Positions 8,131 to 16,404 of a stretch of DNA of 64,000 bases are shown in pieces. The notes beneath the pieces were generated by a model. It did not search any database and had not been told where the DNA came from. It saw only the letters and a program-made list of their open reading frames with translations. Both the position numbers and the translations under genes were made by a program. Location of the stretch: assembly GCA_964605665.1 (NCBI GenBank), contig CAZSDP010000006.1, forward strand, positions 89,234 through 153,233. Direction: 5' to 3'. Origin of the DNA: CAZSDP01 sp964605665 (lineage in GTDB: Bacteria; Planctomycetota; UBA8108; UBA1146). How positions within the stretch are numbered: position 1 is the stretch's first letter; each line of letters opens with the position of its first letter.

Positions 8131-9386
8131 AAGCTCTCACCCTTCTGGTCACGAAGAGTCTTCGGGAGCATCTGCTGTCGTCGATGGTGACGATTCTCTC
8201 GATCGGGCTTGGTTGTGGCCTCACCATGGCTGTTTACGTGGTGACTTCACAAGCGAAGGATGCGTTCACCGGGGGAGAAATCGGATATGACGCGGTTCTC
8301 GGTGCGCGAGGCAGTCCCCTGCAACTGGTCTTGAACACGATTTTTCATCTGGAGACATCTCCCGGGAACATCCCTTGGACGATGTACGAAGAGCTCTCCG
8401 CTGATCCACGGATCGCGTTGTCGGTTCCATATGCGGTCGGAGACAACTGGCGCGGTTACCGGATCGTGGGAACCACCCCTGAAATGTTCACCGAGTTGGA
8501 ATTCAGGTCGGGAGAGAATTATCAGCCTCGGGATGGGGGAAGCCGGTTCTTTCTCGACACAAATCCAGAGGCGGTCATCGGAAGCCGGGTAGCCCAGGAG
8601 ACGGGACTCGATGTGGGGAGCACGTTCCATCCTTACCATGGCATTGAATTCGATGAGCGAGCAAAACATGAAGAGATGTACACGGTCGTTGGAGTCCTCG
8701 CTCCGACAAACACTCCATCCGATCGGGTGATCTGGATCCCCATCGAGGGGATTTTCCGTCTCGGTGGGCATGTCTTGAGAGGGAGTGGAGAGGCGTATCG
8801 CCCGCAGGCGAACGTCGAGATTCCCGACGAGCACAAAGAGATCAGCGCGGTGATGCTGAAGTTTGCGGATCCCAAAGCTGGATTCCACCTCGACCAACAG
8901 ATCAACAAGCAGGGCAAGGTCGCGACCTTAGCTTGGCCGATCGGCGCTTCGATGGCTCAGCTCTTTCAAAAGGTCGGCTGGATCACCCGGATCTTGGAGT
9001 TGATCGCGATCTTGGTGGTAGTGGTGGCCGCCGGGACGATCCTCGCCAGTATCACCAATACCATGCGAGAGCGAAGAAGAGAGTTTGCGATTCTGCGAGC
9101 GCTGGGCGCACGTCGATCGACGGTGTTCTCGGCAATTCTCGCTGAATCAACGACTTTGGCTGGATTGGGCGCGCTCGTCGGTTTCGGAATGTATTTGGCC
9201 ATCTTGATGGGAGCTGCTTGGGCGGTGAGAGCGCAGACCGGAGTCGTGCTCGAACTCGATCAGTTCCACCTCGCCTTGATTGCGGTGCCGGCGGGTGTGA
9301 TCATCTTAGGTGCGGCGGCGGGCTTGATTCCGGCGAGAGCTGCCTACTCGACCGACGTCGCGACCAACTTGACCGCTGGCAGTTAG
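8127..9386 (+). CDS. ABC transporter permease, FtsX/MacB-like
   Basis: Membrane subunit, 419 residues, partnered with the ATPase immediately upstream (TTG start overlapping its stop). The topology is that of FtsX/MacB permeases: one N-terminal membrane helix, a large extracytoplasmic domain (about residues 45-285), then three helices. RRREFAILRALGARRSTVFSAI is the cytoplasmic coupling segment typical of the family (about 315-336). Such proteins do not form a substrate channel in the classic sense but transmit ATP-driven movement to periplasmic partners. Those partners may be the two lipoproteins that follow. Confidence 0.88.
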   Translation: MKALTLLVTKSLREHLLSSMVTILSIGLGCGLTMAVYVVTSQAKDAFTGGEIGYDAVLGARGSPLQLVLNTIFHLETSPGNIPWTMYEELSADPRIALSVPYAVGDNWRGYRIVGTTPEMFTELEFRSGENYQPRDGGSRFFLDTNPEAVIGSRVAQETGLDVGSTFHPYHGIEFDERAKHEEMYTVVGVLAPTNTPSDRVIWIPIEGIFRLGGHVLRGSGEAYRPQANVEIPDEHKEISAVMLKFADPKAGFHLDQQINKQGKVATLAWPIGASMAQLFQKVGWITRILELIAILVVVVAAGTILASITNTMRERRREFAILRALGARRSTVFSAILAESTTLAGLGALVGFGMYLAILMGAAWAVRAQTGVVLELDQFHLALIAVPAGVIILGAAAGLIPARAAYSTDVATNLTAGS

Positions 9387-9410
9387 CTTGGATGGGATGG
9401 ACCCTCGACG

Positions 9411-9977
9411 ATGAATCAGGAACATCATTTGAGACTTTCGATTTTGCCGATCACCCTCTTGCTGGTTTTTCTGACCGGTTGTGAGTCGAGGCACTCGCAC
9501 GGGGACCACGACCACGACCATAGTCACGCGCATGACCATGACCATGATCACGAGCACAGCGGAGGTGGTCATGCCCACACCGCTCCGCACGGAGGTACGC
9601 TGGTGGTCTTAGGAGATCACTTTGCGCACCTCGAAATCGTTCACGATCGTGAGACCGGTCGATTGGACGCGTATGTTCTCGATGCCGAGGCTGAGCGTGG
9701 AGTGAAGATCCCGAACCTCGAGCTCAGGTTTACCTACACGGCAGGCGATGAGATGGGATCCGCAGTCCTTCAGCCGGTGGAGAGCCAGTTGAGCGGTGAG
9801 AAGGCTGGAGATACGTCTCACTTTTCAGGGATGGTGACTGCGCTGAAGTCGTTGAGTCGCTTTCACCTGGTTCTAGAAGAGATTTCAGTCCGAGGGAGTG
9901 ACTTTGAAGGAGTTTCTTTCGGCGTTCCCGAAGGAAATGAAGATCAGCACCGATCTGATCGCGACCACGACCACTGA
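9411..9977 (+). CDS. Histidine-rich putative metal-binding lipoprotein
   Basis: Lipoprotein of 188 residues with a signal peptide ending in a lipobox (LTGC, Cys24). Directly after it is a dense stretch of alternating His, Asp and Gly (about residues 27-60), and the protein ends in a second His/Asp cluster (DRDHDH). The middle part is beta-rich (LVVLGDHFAHLEIVHDRETGR) and resembles periplasmic metal-handling domains, including the conserved-looking PHGG motif. The composition indicates binding of zinc or a similar metal at the outer face of a membrane. It lies 24 bases after the permease and occupies the place that DUF2796 proteins take in Zur-regulated clusters. I cannot confirm that family from sequence alone. 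Confidence 0.75.
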   Translation: MNQEHHLRLSILPITLLLVFLTGCESRHSHGDHDHDHSHAHDHDHDHEHSGGGHAHTAPHGGTLVVLGDHFAHLEIVHDRETGRLDAYVLDAEAERGVKIPNLELRFTYTAGDEMGSAVLQPVESQLSGEKAGDTSHFSGMVTALKSLSRFHLVLEEISVRGSDFEGVSFGVPEGNEDQHRSDRDHDH

Positions 9978-10114
9978 ACTCGAGCGAATTGGATGATGGA
10001 ATCACGATGTTTTTGAACTGGACGAGTCGAGGGAGCAGCATTCAGGTTCGCCCACGAGGCCACTCAGGTGTCCTCAAAGGTGGCGATCCTGTCCAGTGTG
10101 CGGTAGAGCCCCCA

Positions 10115-10888
10115 ATGGGAATCTCGATCCCGACTCTTCGGTTCGGTGCCATGCTGATGCTTTTGGTCCTGGCGGGTTGCGACTCCTCGCCCGCCACGAC
10201 GAATGGAACTCCGCTCGGACCACAAGGTGTTGCATTTGTCACTGAGACCGCAGTGGCAGAGACCTCGAAGCAGCTGACAGCCGCTGCTGTTGATCACTCG
10301 AGCGATGCTCCGCTACAGAAGAAGACAGGCCCTCTCGATTCAAGTTCGCTGGAGCCCGTTGCTGCCCCCGATCTGTCGGGACTGATTCCCACAAATCATG
10401 GAGCCCCAGGAGATTCAGGGAACAGCTCGGATCAGGGGAATGTCCAACTGCGAGAGCCAGACGAAGATGGGGTGAGAAGCTTAAGTTTCAAGATATTGGC
10501 CTCCTTCGAGTACGAGGTGATCGATCCTCTCGAGATGCTCTCTGGTGACCAGCGAGAGGTTTCGAATGAGATTCCGAGCAGTATCCAGGAGCTGACTGGA
10601 GAGCGCGTGAAGGTTGACGGGTACCTGATGCCGACGATCTTCGAAAGTGGTCGGGTTCAGGAGTTCTTATTGACCCGCAGCTACATCACCTGCTGTTTCG
10701 GGGACGTGCTCAATATGAATGAGGTCATCGACTGTGATATCGAAAAAGACCTCGAGGTGAGTTACTTCCTTTCGGGACAGCCGGTCACGGTGACTGGCTG
10801 GTTCGAAGTGGGAGAAAAAAAGAGTGAGTTTGGATATGTGGAAAGTATCTATCGGATGATCGTCGAGAAGGTGGAAGAACGGTGGTGA
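10115..10888 (+). CDS. DUF3299-like lipoprotein
   Basis: Lipoprotein of about 257 residues from the ATG at 10115: signal peptide with lipobox VLAGC (Cys22), then a Ser/Pro/Asp-rich linker to about residue 130, then a compact domain. That domain contains LTGERVKVDGYLMP followed by a segment ending in YITCCFGDVLN and VTVTGWFEVGEKK, which fits DUF3299, a family of small periplasmic OB-like proteins. The paired cysteines (TCC) could bind metal. The start is uncertain because the ribosome site is weak. Upstream genes in the same direction encode the ABC ATPase, the permease and the His-rich lipoprotein, the set found in zinc-responsive loci. Confidence 0.72.
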   Translation: MGISIPTLRFGAMLMLLVLAGCDSSPATTNGTPLGPQGVAFVTETAVAETSKQLTAAAVDHSSDAPLQKKTGPLDSSSLEPVAAPDLSGLIPTNHGAPGDSGNSSDQGNVQLREPDEDGVRSLSFKILASFEYEVIDPLEMLSGDQREVSNEIPSSIQELTGERVKVDGYLMPTIFESGRVQEFLLTRSYITCCFGDVLNMNEVIDCDIEKDLEVSYFLSGQPVTVTGWFEVGEKKSEFGYVESIYRMIVEKVEERW

Positions 10889-11076
10889 TTCCCGACCCCT
10901 TTTCGAGACAGCCCTTCCAGCCAACCCTCCGGTGACGAATCGCCTAAACATCGCATCGGCTGCCGACGACACTTCTGTCGTGAGTGTTTTCCATCTTCGA
11001 GTTGTAATTTTTGGTGCTGCGGTGAACTGGTGTCACTTTGATGGGGTGTTTCAGCAAAGAAATGGCGTGTTTCATC
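10889..11076. other. Spacer before the tRNA terminator
   Basis: Together with the tRNA and its terminator this gene-poor stretch reaches 11383. In this part I see only short open frames with no support. The near-repeats TGGGGTGTTTCAGCA and TGGCGTGTTTCATCA at about 11042-11076 are the only visible structure. Confidence 0.35.
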
Positions 11077-11108
11077 AAAAAAACCGCCGCAATCGGAGAT
11101 TGCGGCGG
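11077..11108 (-). terminator. Intrinsic terminator of the tRNA-Val gene
   Basis: Perfect 11-bp hairpin (11084-11094 with 11098-11108, 3-base loop) followed on the minus strand by seven U (the A-run at 11077-11083). It lies 10 bases past the CCA end of the tRNA and is a textbook rho-independent terminator for it. Confidence 0.92.
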
Positions 11109-11118
11109 TCACTGTTTC

Positions 11119-11195
11119 TGGTGGGCGATATAGGACTCGAACCTATGACCCCTAGCATGTCGAGCTAGTGCTCTAGCCAACTGAGCTAATCGCCC
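11119..11195 (-). tRNA. tRNA-Val (anticodon GAC), CCA encoded
   Basis: The minus strand folds into a full cloverleaf of 77 nt. The acceptor stem pairs GGGCGAT with ATCGCCC, the D arm is GCTC/GAGC, the anticodon stem is CTAGC/GCTAG, the T stem is ATAGG/CCTAT with loop TTCGAGT, and ACCA is encoded. The 7-base anticodon loop reads TCGACAT, giving anticodon GAC (the anticodon is 11159-11161 on the plus strand) for Val GUC/GUU. Oddly, position 33, the base before the anticodon, is C where nearly all tRNAs have U. Confidence 0.93.
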
Positions 11196-11383
11196 ACTGT
11201 TTTCTTGATGAGTGTTCTGAATGACTCTACTCACACGGTCGAAATCAAGAGTCTCGACCGCATTGTTCGAAAACAGCTCAGCCGGGGAGTCCCGACTGGA
11301 CGGCGCAGTGTAGCAAAGCGCCTCCTGGCGACAAGACGACTTTGTCCCCGATTCCTAGAGATCGTCGTCAGGGAGCAGACTGC

Positions 11384-12700
11384 CTACTTCCCGAGCAATC
11401 GAGCGCACCAATCGAGGAGAGATCCACTGTTTTTGCTGACGTGCATTCCCAGCTCATTCAGAATCGACTCCCCGAGAAGGCCGCTCGATTCGTGAACAAT
11501 GAGGATTCCCAGGGCACTCGGTAGCAAGGCTAGGGTGACCCAGAAGAGCGAGGTCGAAGAATTGACCACTTCTTTTTCAGCGACATTGGATCCAACTGGC
11601 TCGCTGGTCGGGACTCCACTCCCGGTGTAGGCACCCTCTTGCAGCCAAGGGCCACCCTCAGCGATCAGATGTTCCCCACTCGAGGCCGGGACAGGCCCGT
11701 TGCCGGTGAGCGGTGCGGGGGTGACGGCGGTTGTGGTACTTCCCAGTCGACTTGGCGTTTCTGCCGGATGGACGGTTGCCGCCGACGATCGAGTCGTGTC
11801 AGCCGGTGTTGCGACATGGTGGGGAATCTCACGACTCGCTGATTCAACCACCGACTCGAGTCGACGCATTTGCGGTGCTCGCCCTGGTGGTGGGCTTTGC
11901 TGGGGAACAGGATCGGTCGGGGATTTTTCCGCGACGACCGGGGACTCCGTCAAGATCGCCACCGACTCCCCAGGCGTCGAAGAGACTCCCCGCCCCGAGT
12001 TTTGAGGAGCAGAAGCGACCGGCGCTGTCGCGTTAGGGACCGATCGCGGTTGCGAAGTGGGTGAAGTGGTTCCTTGGGATGTGCCCACCGAACGCACCGT
12101 ACCGCTGGGATCGAGGACCATCACCCCCTCACAGCGTGGGCACTTCAATCTGCTCTTCTTCATCGCTGGTTTGACGGAGAGACTCCCTGCGCAATGGAGA
12201 CAATCGACCCGCCAACGCTCCGGCTCCTGATTGAGTGATCCGAGCATTCTCTGGGTCATGTCCATCACGTCTTCATCGATGCTGGGAGACGATCCGATGC
12301 TGAGCGCGGTGCTTCCCGGCTTCGGCTGATTCGAAGGTGGACCGCTCTCTTGGAACCCAGCGGTCGAGTGGGTCTCAAAAGGAGCGCCTGGAGTCTCCGC
12401 TGCGGTCTTGGAGATCGTGCTCGAACCGGTCACTAACTTGAGTGAAGAAGGGGAGGATGCGGACGATTTTACCTGATTCGATGCGATCGAGTCACTTGAG
12501 AACAGATCCAATTTCTCATTGGTTGCTCCCTGACCGGAGAGATCAACTCCGAGTCCGCTGGGGTCATCGAGGAGTTGTAAACCTGAAGCTGGTTTTTGGG
12601 GAGACTCAGTTCCGGCGCAAGATGCGCACAGCATCTCTGAGCCGGAGCCGTGACTGCCTTGGGTGATGTCCCCACAGTTGTCGCAGTATTGAAAGTCCAT
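11384..12700 (-). CDS. Zinc-ribbon protein with low-complexity linker and C-terminal membrane helix
   Basis: Protein of 438 residues that I cannot assign to a family. It opens with a zinc ribbon (CDNC near residue 6 and CASC near 26). A second Cys4 element lies mid-protein (CLHCAG and CPRCEG, about residues 165-190), reminiscent of MJ0042-type or zinc-ribbon modules. Long Ser/Pro/Thr/Gly-rich stretches connect them. A single hydrophobic helix (LFWVTLALLPSALGILIV) near residue 390 is followed by about 40 residues. On the minus strand AAAGGA precedes the start. The gene upstream, 13 bases away, encodes a small membrane protein, so the two probably form an operon. The zinc-like transport cluster lies close by, on the opposite strand. 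Confidence 0.65.
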   Translation of the reverse strand: MDFQYCDNCGDITQGSHGSGSEMLCASCAGTESPQKPASGLQLLDDPSGLGVDLSGQGATNEKLDLFSSDSIASNQVKSSASSPSSLKLVTGSSTISKTAAETPGAPFETHSTAGFQESGPPSNQPKPGSTALSIGSSPSIDEDVMDMTQRMLGSLNQEPERWRVDCLHCAGSLSVKPAMKKSRLKCPRCEGVMVLDPSGTVRSVGTSQGTTSPTSQPRSVPNATAPVASAPQNSGRGVSSTPGESVAILTESPVVAEKSPTDPVPQQSPPPGRAPQMRRLESVVESASREIPHHVATPADTTRSSAATVHPAETPSRLGSTTTAVTPAPLTGNGPVPASSGEHLIAEGGPWLQEGAYTGSGVPTSEPVGSNVAEKEVVNSSTSLFWVTLALLPSALGILIVHESSGLLGESILNELGMHVSKNSGSLLDWCARLLGK

Positions 12701-12713
12701 CCTGGTTTGTCCT

Positions 12714-13208
12714 TTAAAGGAAGTTCTGACCGTGGGTGAGTGCGATCACGATGCCGCAAAGACCCCCGTTGGTCAGAAGTGAACAGATCGAGCTTCCGCG
12801 TGACTCTGCCCGAATGAAGAGAAGTGTTGCTGCCAGCAAGCCAATGAACACTTGTAGAGTCGCGATCAGACCGAGGGCTCCCGCGAGCTTTTTCTCGGAG
12901 ATTCCTTGGAACTGAAGGCAGAGCATGATGCAGCCACAGACGATGAGGGCTGATCCGAGGGAGATCCCCTGGAGCAACTGAGTGCGAGAGATGCGATCTC
13001 TCGTCGTATTTGGCATCAGGGCCCAAATGAACAAGACGAGTGAGACCAGGGCGATGCAAGTGTCGACAATGTTGCCATAGAGGAGCGGAATCGCGAGTTC
13101 ACTGAGAAGCCCCTCCTTGGAGCTGCCAAAGATCGAAACTCCCCCTGCGGCGTAGATGAGGAACCCGGCGAGTGCCAGGAGTACGAAGACCACTTTTTTC
13201 TTTTCCAT
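12714..13208 (-). CDS. Four-helix membrane protein of unknown function
   Basis: Small integral membrane protein, 164 residues from the ATG at 13208 (MEKKKVVFVLLALAGFLIYAAG). Hydrophobic segments at about residues 6-24, 42-62, 80-100 and 108-125, with a further weaker one near the C-terminus, predict four to five helices. I recognise no family. It precedes the zinc-ribbon protein by 13 bases on the minus strand, so the pair is probably co-transcribed. It is divergent from the BtuC-like permease gene, with about 220 bases between the starts. Confidence 0.65.
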   Translation of the reverse strand: MEKKKVVFVLLALAGFLIYAAGGVSIFGSSKEGLLSELAIPLLYGNIVDTCIALVSLVLFIWALMPNTTRDRISRTQLLQGISLGSALIVCGCIMLCLQFQGISEKKLAGALGLIATLQVFIGLLAATLLFIRAESRGSSICSLLTNGGLCGIVIALTHGQNFL

Positions 13209-13427
13209 CGAGTATCCTGATTCGCTCCGGTGAGTTGGCATCGATTCAGTTCATGCCGACGGTATTCTGGGCGAGCACCGGGTTTGGTCGATGCTGGCCA
13301 CTCCTTGATCTCCCGCTGCTTCCGGCTTTTGAGCAAAGAAAAGCGGAGTCACGGGGATGATGATTCGACGCGCGACGAGCGGGATCTCCGCGGTTGGAGA
13401 CCCTTCGGTTCGAAGATCGGCATCCAG

Positions 13428-14513
13428 ATGAAGAATACGACGCTGCTCGAAAATGCGTCAAATCGAGAGAAACACCTCGCCAGCCCAGTCGTGGGGGCCT
13501 TTTCAGGAGGGTCGCGCAGGGTTGCATTCACGCTCTATGGCGTGGGCCTTTCAGTGGCCATTTTGAGCCTCTCATTCGTGGGTCCTGGATTCAGTCCGCT
13601 GGAGGTCTGCCGAGGATTGTTCGACGACCCGATTCCGGCGATTGTTCACGACTGGTGGGACCTGAGACTTCAGCGCCTTCTCTTTGCGGCGGCGATTGGC
13701 GGCGCCTTGGCTCTGGCAGGTGTCGCATTCCAAGCCGTCTTGAGAAATCCTCTGGCAGAGCCCTACATCCTCGGGATTTCAAGTGGCGCGTCGGTGGGAG
13801 TGCTCTCCTCCGCTTGGTGGTGGGCAGGTTCTGCTCTCGCTGTTCCCGCATTCACCGGGGGGATCACGGCATTGCTTCTTTTCATGGCGGCAGTGAAGTG
13901 GGCGAAAGCTCGCGACTCCGGGACACTCATTCTGACGGGCGCGGTTCTCAATGCGATTTTTGGCGCGCTCATTCTCTTGTTCTACTCATTCCTCTCCGGC
14001 TCTGCGATCTCAGGTGGGAGTCGTGTCGAGTTGGGACTGCACTGGGTGATGGGGAATCTGGGGCCAGAGCAATATCTGGGAAAGACCTGGGTGCGCGACA
14101 TGTGGATCGTGCTCTCGATCGGATTGGTTACCTTGCTTCTCTCCGCTCGTTCTCTCGATCTACTCGTTTTGGGTGACGAGGAAGCTGCGGACCTCGGGGT
14201 GCGGCCAGAGCCGTTGCGGTGGTTGATTTTGGTGGGAGCGAGTTTGGTCACCGCTGCCGTCGTCGCTGCAGCCGGTCCGATCGGCTTCGTCGGGTTGATC
14301 GTTCCTCACACGGTGCGGCGGTTGCATGGATCTTCCCATCGACGCGTGATCCCCTTTGCTGTTCTCGCCGGTGCACTCTTCCTCATGGTTGCTGACACTC
14401 TGGCCCGACTGGCGATCGGAGGGCGCGTCCTCCCTGTTGGAGTGGTCACCGCACTCCTCGGTGGGCCCTTCTTCTTGGCGCTGTTGCGCCGTCGGCGAGG
14501 AGAGACTTCATGA
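13428..14513 (+). CDS. FecCD/BtuC-type ABC transporter permease
   Basis: Permease of a type II importer for cobalamin, siderophore or heme, 361 residues with about ten membrane helices. Family signatures are RLLFAAAIGGALALAGVAFQAVLRNPLAEPYILGIS near the N-terminus (read as several motifs: RL..A...GGALA.AG..FQ...RNPLA.P..LG) and GPIGFVGLIVPH in the last third, followed by R.....HR. The ATG at 13428 gives the usual length; the frame is open upstream without a ribosome site. It overlaps the ATPase gene by four bases (ATGA). I saw no cobalamin riboswitch upstream, so the substrate is unresolved. Confidence 0.92.
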   Translation: MKNTTLLENASNREKHLASPVVGAFSGGSRRVAFTLYGVGLSVAILSLSFVGPGFSPLEVCRGLFDDPIPAIVHDWWDLRLQRLLFAAAIGGALALAGVAFQAVLRNPLAEPYILGISSGASVGVLSSAWWWAGSALAVPAFTGGITALLLFMAAVKWAKARDSGTLILTGAVLNAIFGALILLFYSFLSGSAISGGSRVELGLHWVMGNLGPEQYLGKTWVRDMWIVLSIGLVTLLLSARSLDLLVLGDEEAADLGVRPEPLRWLILVGASLVTAAVVAAAGPIGFVGLIVPHTVRRLHGSSHRRVIPFAVLAGALFLMVADTLARLAIGGRVLPVGVVTALLGGPFFLALLRRRRGETS

Positions 14514-15361
14514 GTCACTCCAAGCCGCAGAATGGATCCACGCATCGAGCCGGTGATGAAAGTTCAGAACCGATCGCACGAAGTCGACTTCACGCGACCG
14601 GATTCTCGGTTCGGCGGGGGGATCGTCCCCTCATTTCGGGGCTGAACTTGGATCTTCCCGGTGGCCATTGCCTCGGTGTGATCGGTCCGAACGGTGCAGG
14701 AAAGAGCTCACTGCTCCTCGCTCTGCGGGGGCAGCTATTCAGCGAGGGAGGACTTAGCCTCGGCGAGCGAGATCCGCGACGTTGTCGAGCGGACGAAGTT
14801 GCTCGGACTGTCGCGGTCGTCCCGCAGCGAAATGAGTTCGCTTTTTCGATGCGTGTGGACGAGATGATCCTCCTCGGGCGTGCTCCTTATCGTAAGCCGT
14901 GGCAAGGTTGGGGTGAGGAGGACCGTCGAGTGGCATGGCATTGGATGGAACGCCTCGGGCTTCAAGAACTCGCCTCTCGTTCTGTGGATCAACTCTCCGG
15001 TGGAGAGCGACGACGCGTGTTCATCGCGAGAGCATTGGTTCAGGAGACTCCATTCTTGTTTCTCGATGAGCCCCTCGCGGGGCTCGATCCTGCGGCTGCA
15101 GAAGAAATCGTGGAGTTACTAACTTCTTTGCGACAGCGACTGGAGCGAACTCAAGTCTTGGTTTTGCACGATGTGTCTCGCGTGGGACGGCTCTGCGATC
15201 AAGTCCTCGGATTGGGGAGAGGCGGTATCGAGTTCACCGGGGTTCCCGGTGGCGATTTACAGCCAGATATGCTCGAGAATCTCTTTGGAATTCCCTGGCT
15301 GGAGGCGACTTCTCCAGGTGGGCAGCGCTCACTCATCCCGCGTGAAAGAGAGCAGAGATGA
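14510..15361 (+). CDS. ABC transporter ATP-binding protein (BtuD/FecE type)
   Basis: ATPase of the metal-chelate importer, 283 residues. Walker A is GPNGAGKSS, the Q-loop lies in VPQRNEFAF, the signature is LSGGERRRVFIARAL, Walker B is FLFLDEPLAGLD and the switch histidine is in VLHDVSR. It overlaps both neighbours by four bases: the permease upstream and the binding protein downstream, so the three genes are one translationally coupled operon. About 30 N-terminal residues precede the domain, more than usual. Confidence 0.92.
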   Translation: MSHSKPQNGSTHRAGDESSEPIARSRLHATGFSVRRGDRPLISGLNLDLPGGHCLGVIGPNGAGKSSLLLALRGQLFSEGGLSLGERDPRRCRADEVARTVAVVPQRNEFAFSMRVDEMILLGRAPYRKPWQGWGEEDRRVAWHWMERLGLQELASRSVDQLSGGERRRVFIARALVQETPFLFLDEPLAGLDPAAAEEIVELLTSLRQRLERTQVLVLHDVSRVGRLCDQVLGLGRGGIEFTGVPGGDLQPDMLENLFGIPWLEATSPGGQRSLIPREREQR

Positions 15362-16182
15362 ATCGTTCTCTGTGGCTCGGGCCAGTACTGCTCCTACTCT
15401 GCGGAGTTTGGTTATTGCGCGAGCCCGCTCGTGAATTTCAGGTGGTCGAAGGAACTGCGGCAAACCGGTTGGTTTCCCTCGCGCCGTCATTGACCGAGAT
15501 CGTATTGGCGTTGGGGGGCAAAGACCGTTTGGTGGGAGTCACCGACTACTGCGAAGAAGTGGGTGAGGAGATTCCCCGCTTGGGTGGGCTGCAGTTCAAT
15601 TTCGAACGCATCGTCGCGCTTCGACCCGATCGGGTTCTCGCCATCGAAACTCGTTCGCAAGCGGGATTGCTTTCCGCTTTGACCGCGCGCGGGATTCCGG
15701 TCGAAGTCCTGCGAGCGGAATCGTTGACCGACATTCGGCACACGGTGATCGCATTGGGACTTTTACTCGAAGAGATGCCGAGAGCGGAGGAGTTGCTCGA
15801 GGAGCTGGAATCCGCGGTGGTCGTCGCTGATTTGGAGCCGGTCCCCGCAGTCTTCGTGATTCAACGCCAACCATTGATGGTTGCGGGTGGTGGAGCATTC
15901 GTCGAAGAAATGCTGAGGGCCGCGGGAATCCAAAATCTCTTCAGTGAGGAGAGCTGGAGTTATCGACGTGTCGAATTGGAGCGGTTGATCGAACTCGACC
16001 CTGTCTTGATTTTGGACGCTTCTTATCTTGCCACCGACCCTCACGCCTTCTGGGGGCGCTTCGATCGTCTGCAGGCGGTTCGAAGTGACGGAGTGGTTTC
16101 ATTTCCCCCCGTTCAGCCCGGCCTGCAGATCCCCGAGTGGGTGGAGCAGCTTCGCGAGATCGCCTCGACAAGGCGCCCGTGA
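15358..16182 (+). CDS. BtuF-like substrate-binding protein of the metal-chelate importer
   Basis: Periplasmic binding protein of the helical-backbone metal-receptor type, 274 residues. The N-terminal hydrophobic segment (about residues 4-20) is a signal anchor or uncleaved signal; no lipobox Cys is evident. LVSLAPSLTEIVLALGG and FERIVALRPDRVLA are typical of BtuF/FecB-like proteins, and the second lobe opens at EPVPAVFVIQ. Final gene of the three-gene importer operon, overlapping the ATPase by four bases. Cobalamin is the best guess from the LAPSLTE opening, but heme or siderophores are possible. No TonB receptor is nearby. Confidence 0.85.
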   Translation: MNRSLWLGPVLLLLCGVWLLREPAREFQVVEGTAANRLVSLAPSLTEIVLALGGKDRLVGVTDYCEEVGEEIPRLGGLQFNFERIVALRPDRVLAIETRSQAGLLSALTARGIPVEVLRAESLTDIRHTVIALGLLLEEMPRAEELLEELESAVVVADLEPVPAVFVIQRQPLMVAGGGAFVEEMLRAAGIQNLFSEESWSYRRVELERLIELDPVLILDASYLATDPHAFWGRFDRLQAVRSDGVVSFPPVQPGLQIPEWVEQLREIASTRRP

Positions 16183-16345
16183 GGAGAGCGTGGTAGGCTG
16201 GAGAAGGGGAGCGCTCTTGAGATTTGAGAGTGCTTCGCAGCGATCGGCTCACTGGCGAGGTCTACGCCTTCAGAGTTCTCTCTGAATCGATCGCAGCGGC
16301 GATGATGGAGTGAGCTGGGGCGGATGTTGCTCTGTGCCCACCGTC

Positions 16346-16375
16346 TTCGGAGCACGGAGTTTCGGAGCACGGAGT
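16346..16375 (+). repeat. 15-bp perfect tandem duplication
   Basis: Two exact copies of TTCGGAGCACGGAGT lie head to tail just upstream of the ribosome site of the PaaK-like gene. Position in the leader could matter for translation, but nothing more can be said. Confidence 0.85.
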
Positions 16376-16404
16376 CATACTCGAGTTTGGGGAGGAACAA
16401 TTCG

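Noticed and set aside
13209..13427. Possible cobalamin riboswitch ahead of the BtuC-like gene
   Set aside because: I looked for the B12-box and the conserved GGGAA/GGTG elements and did not find them in order.
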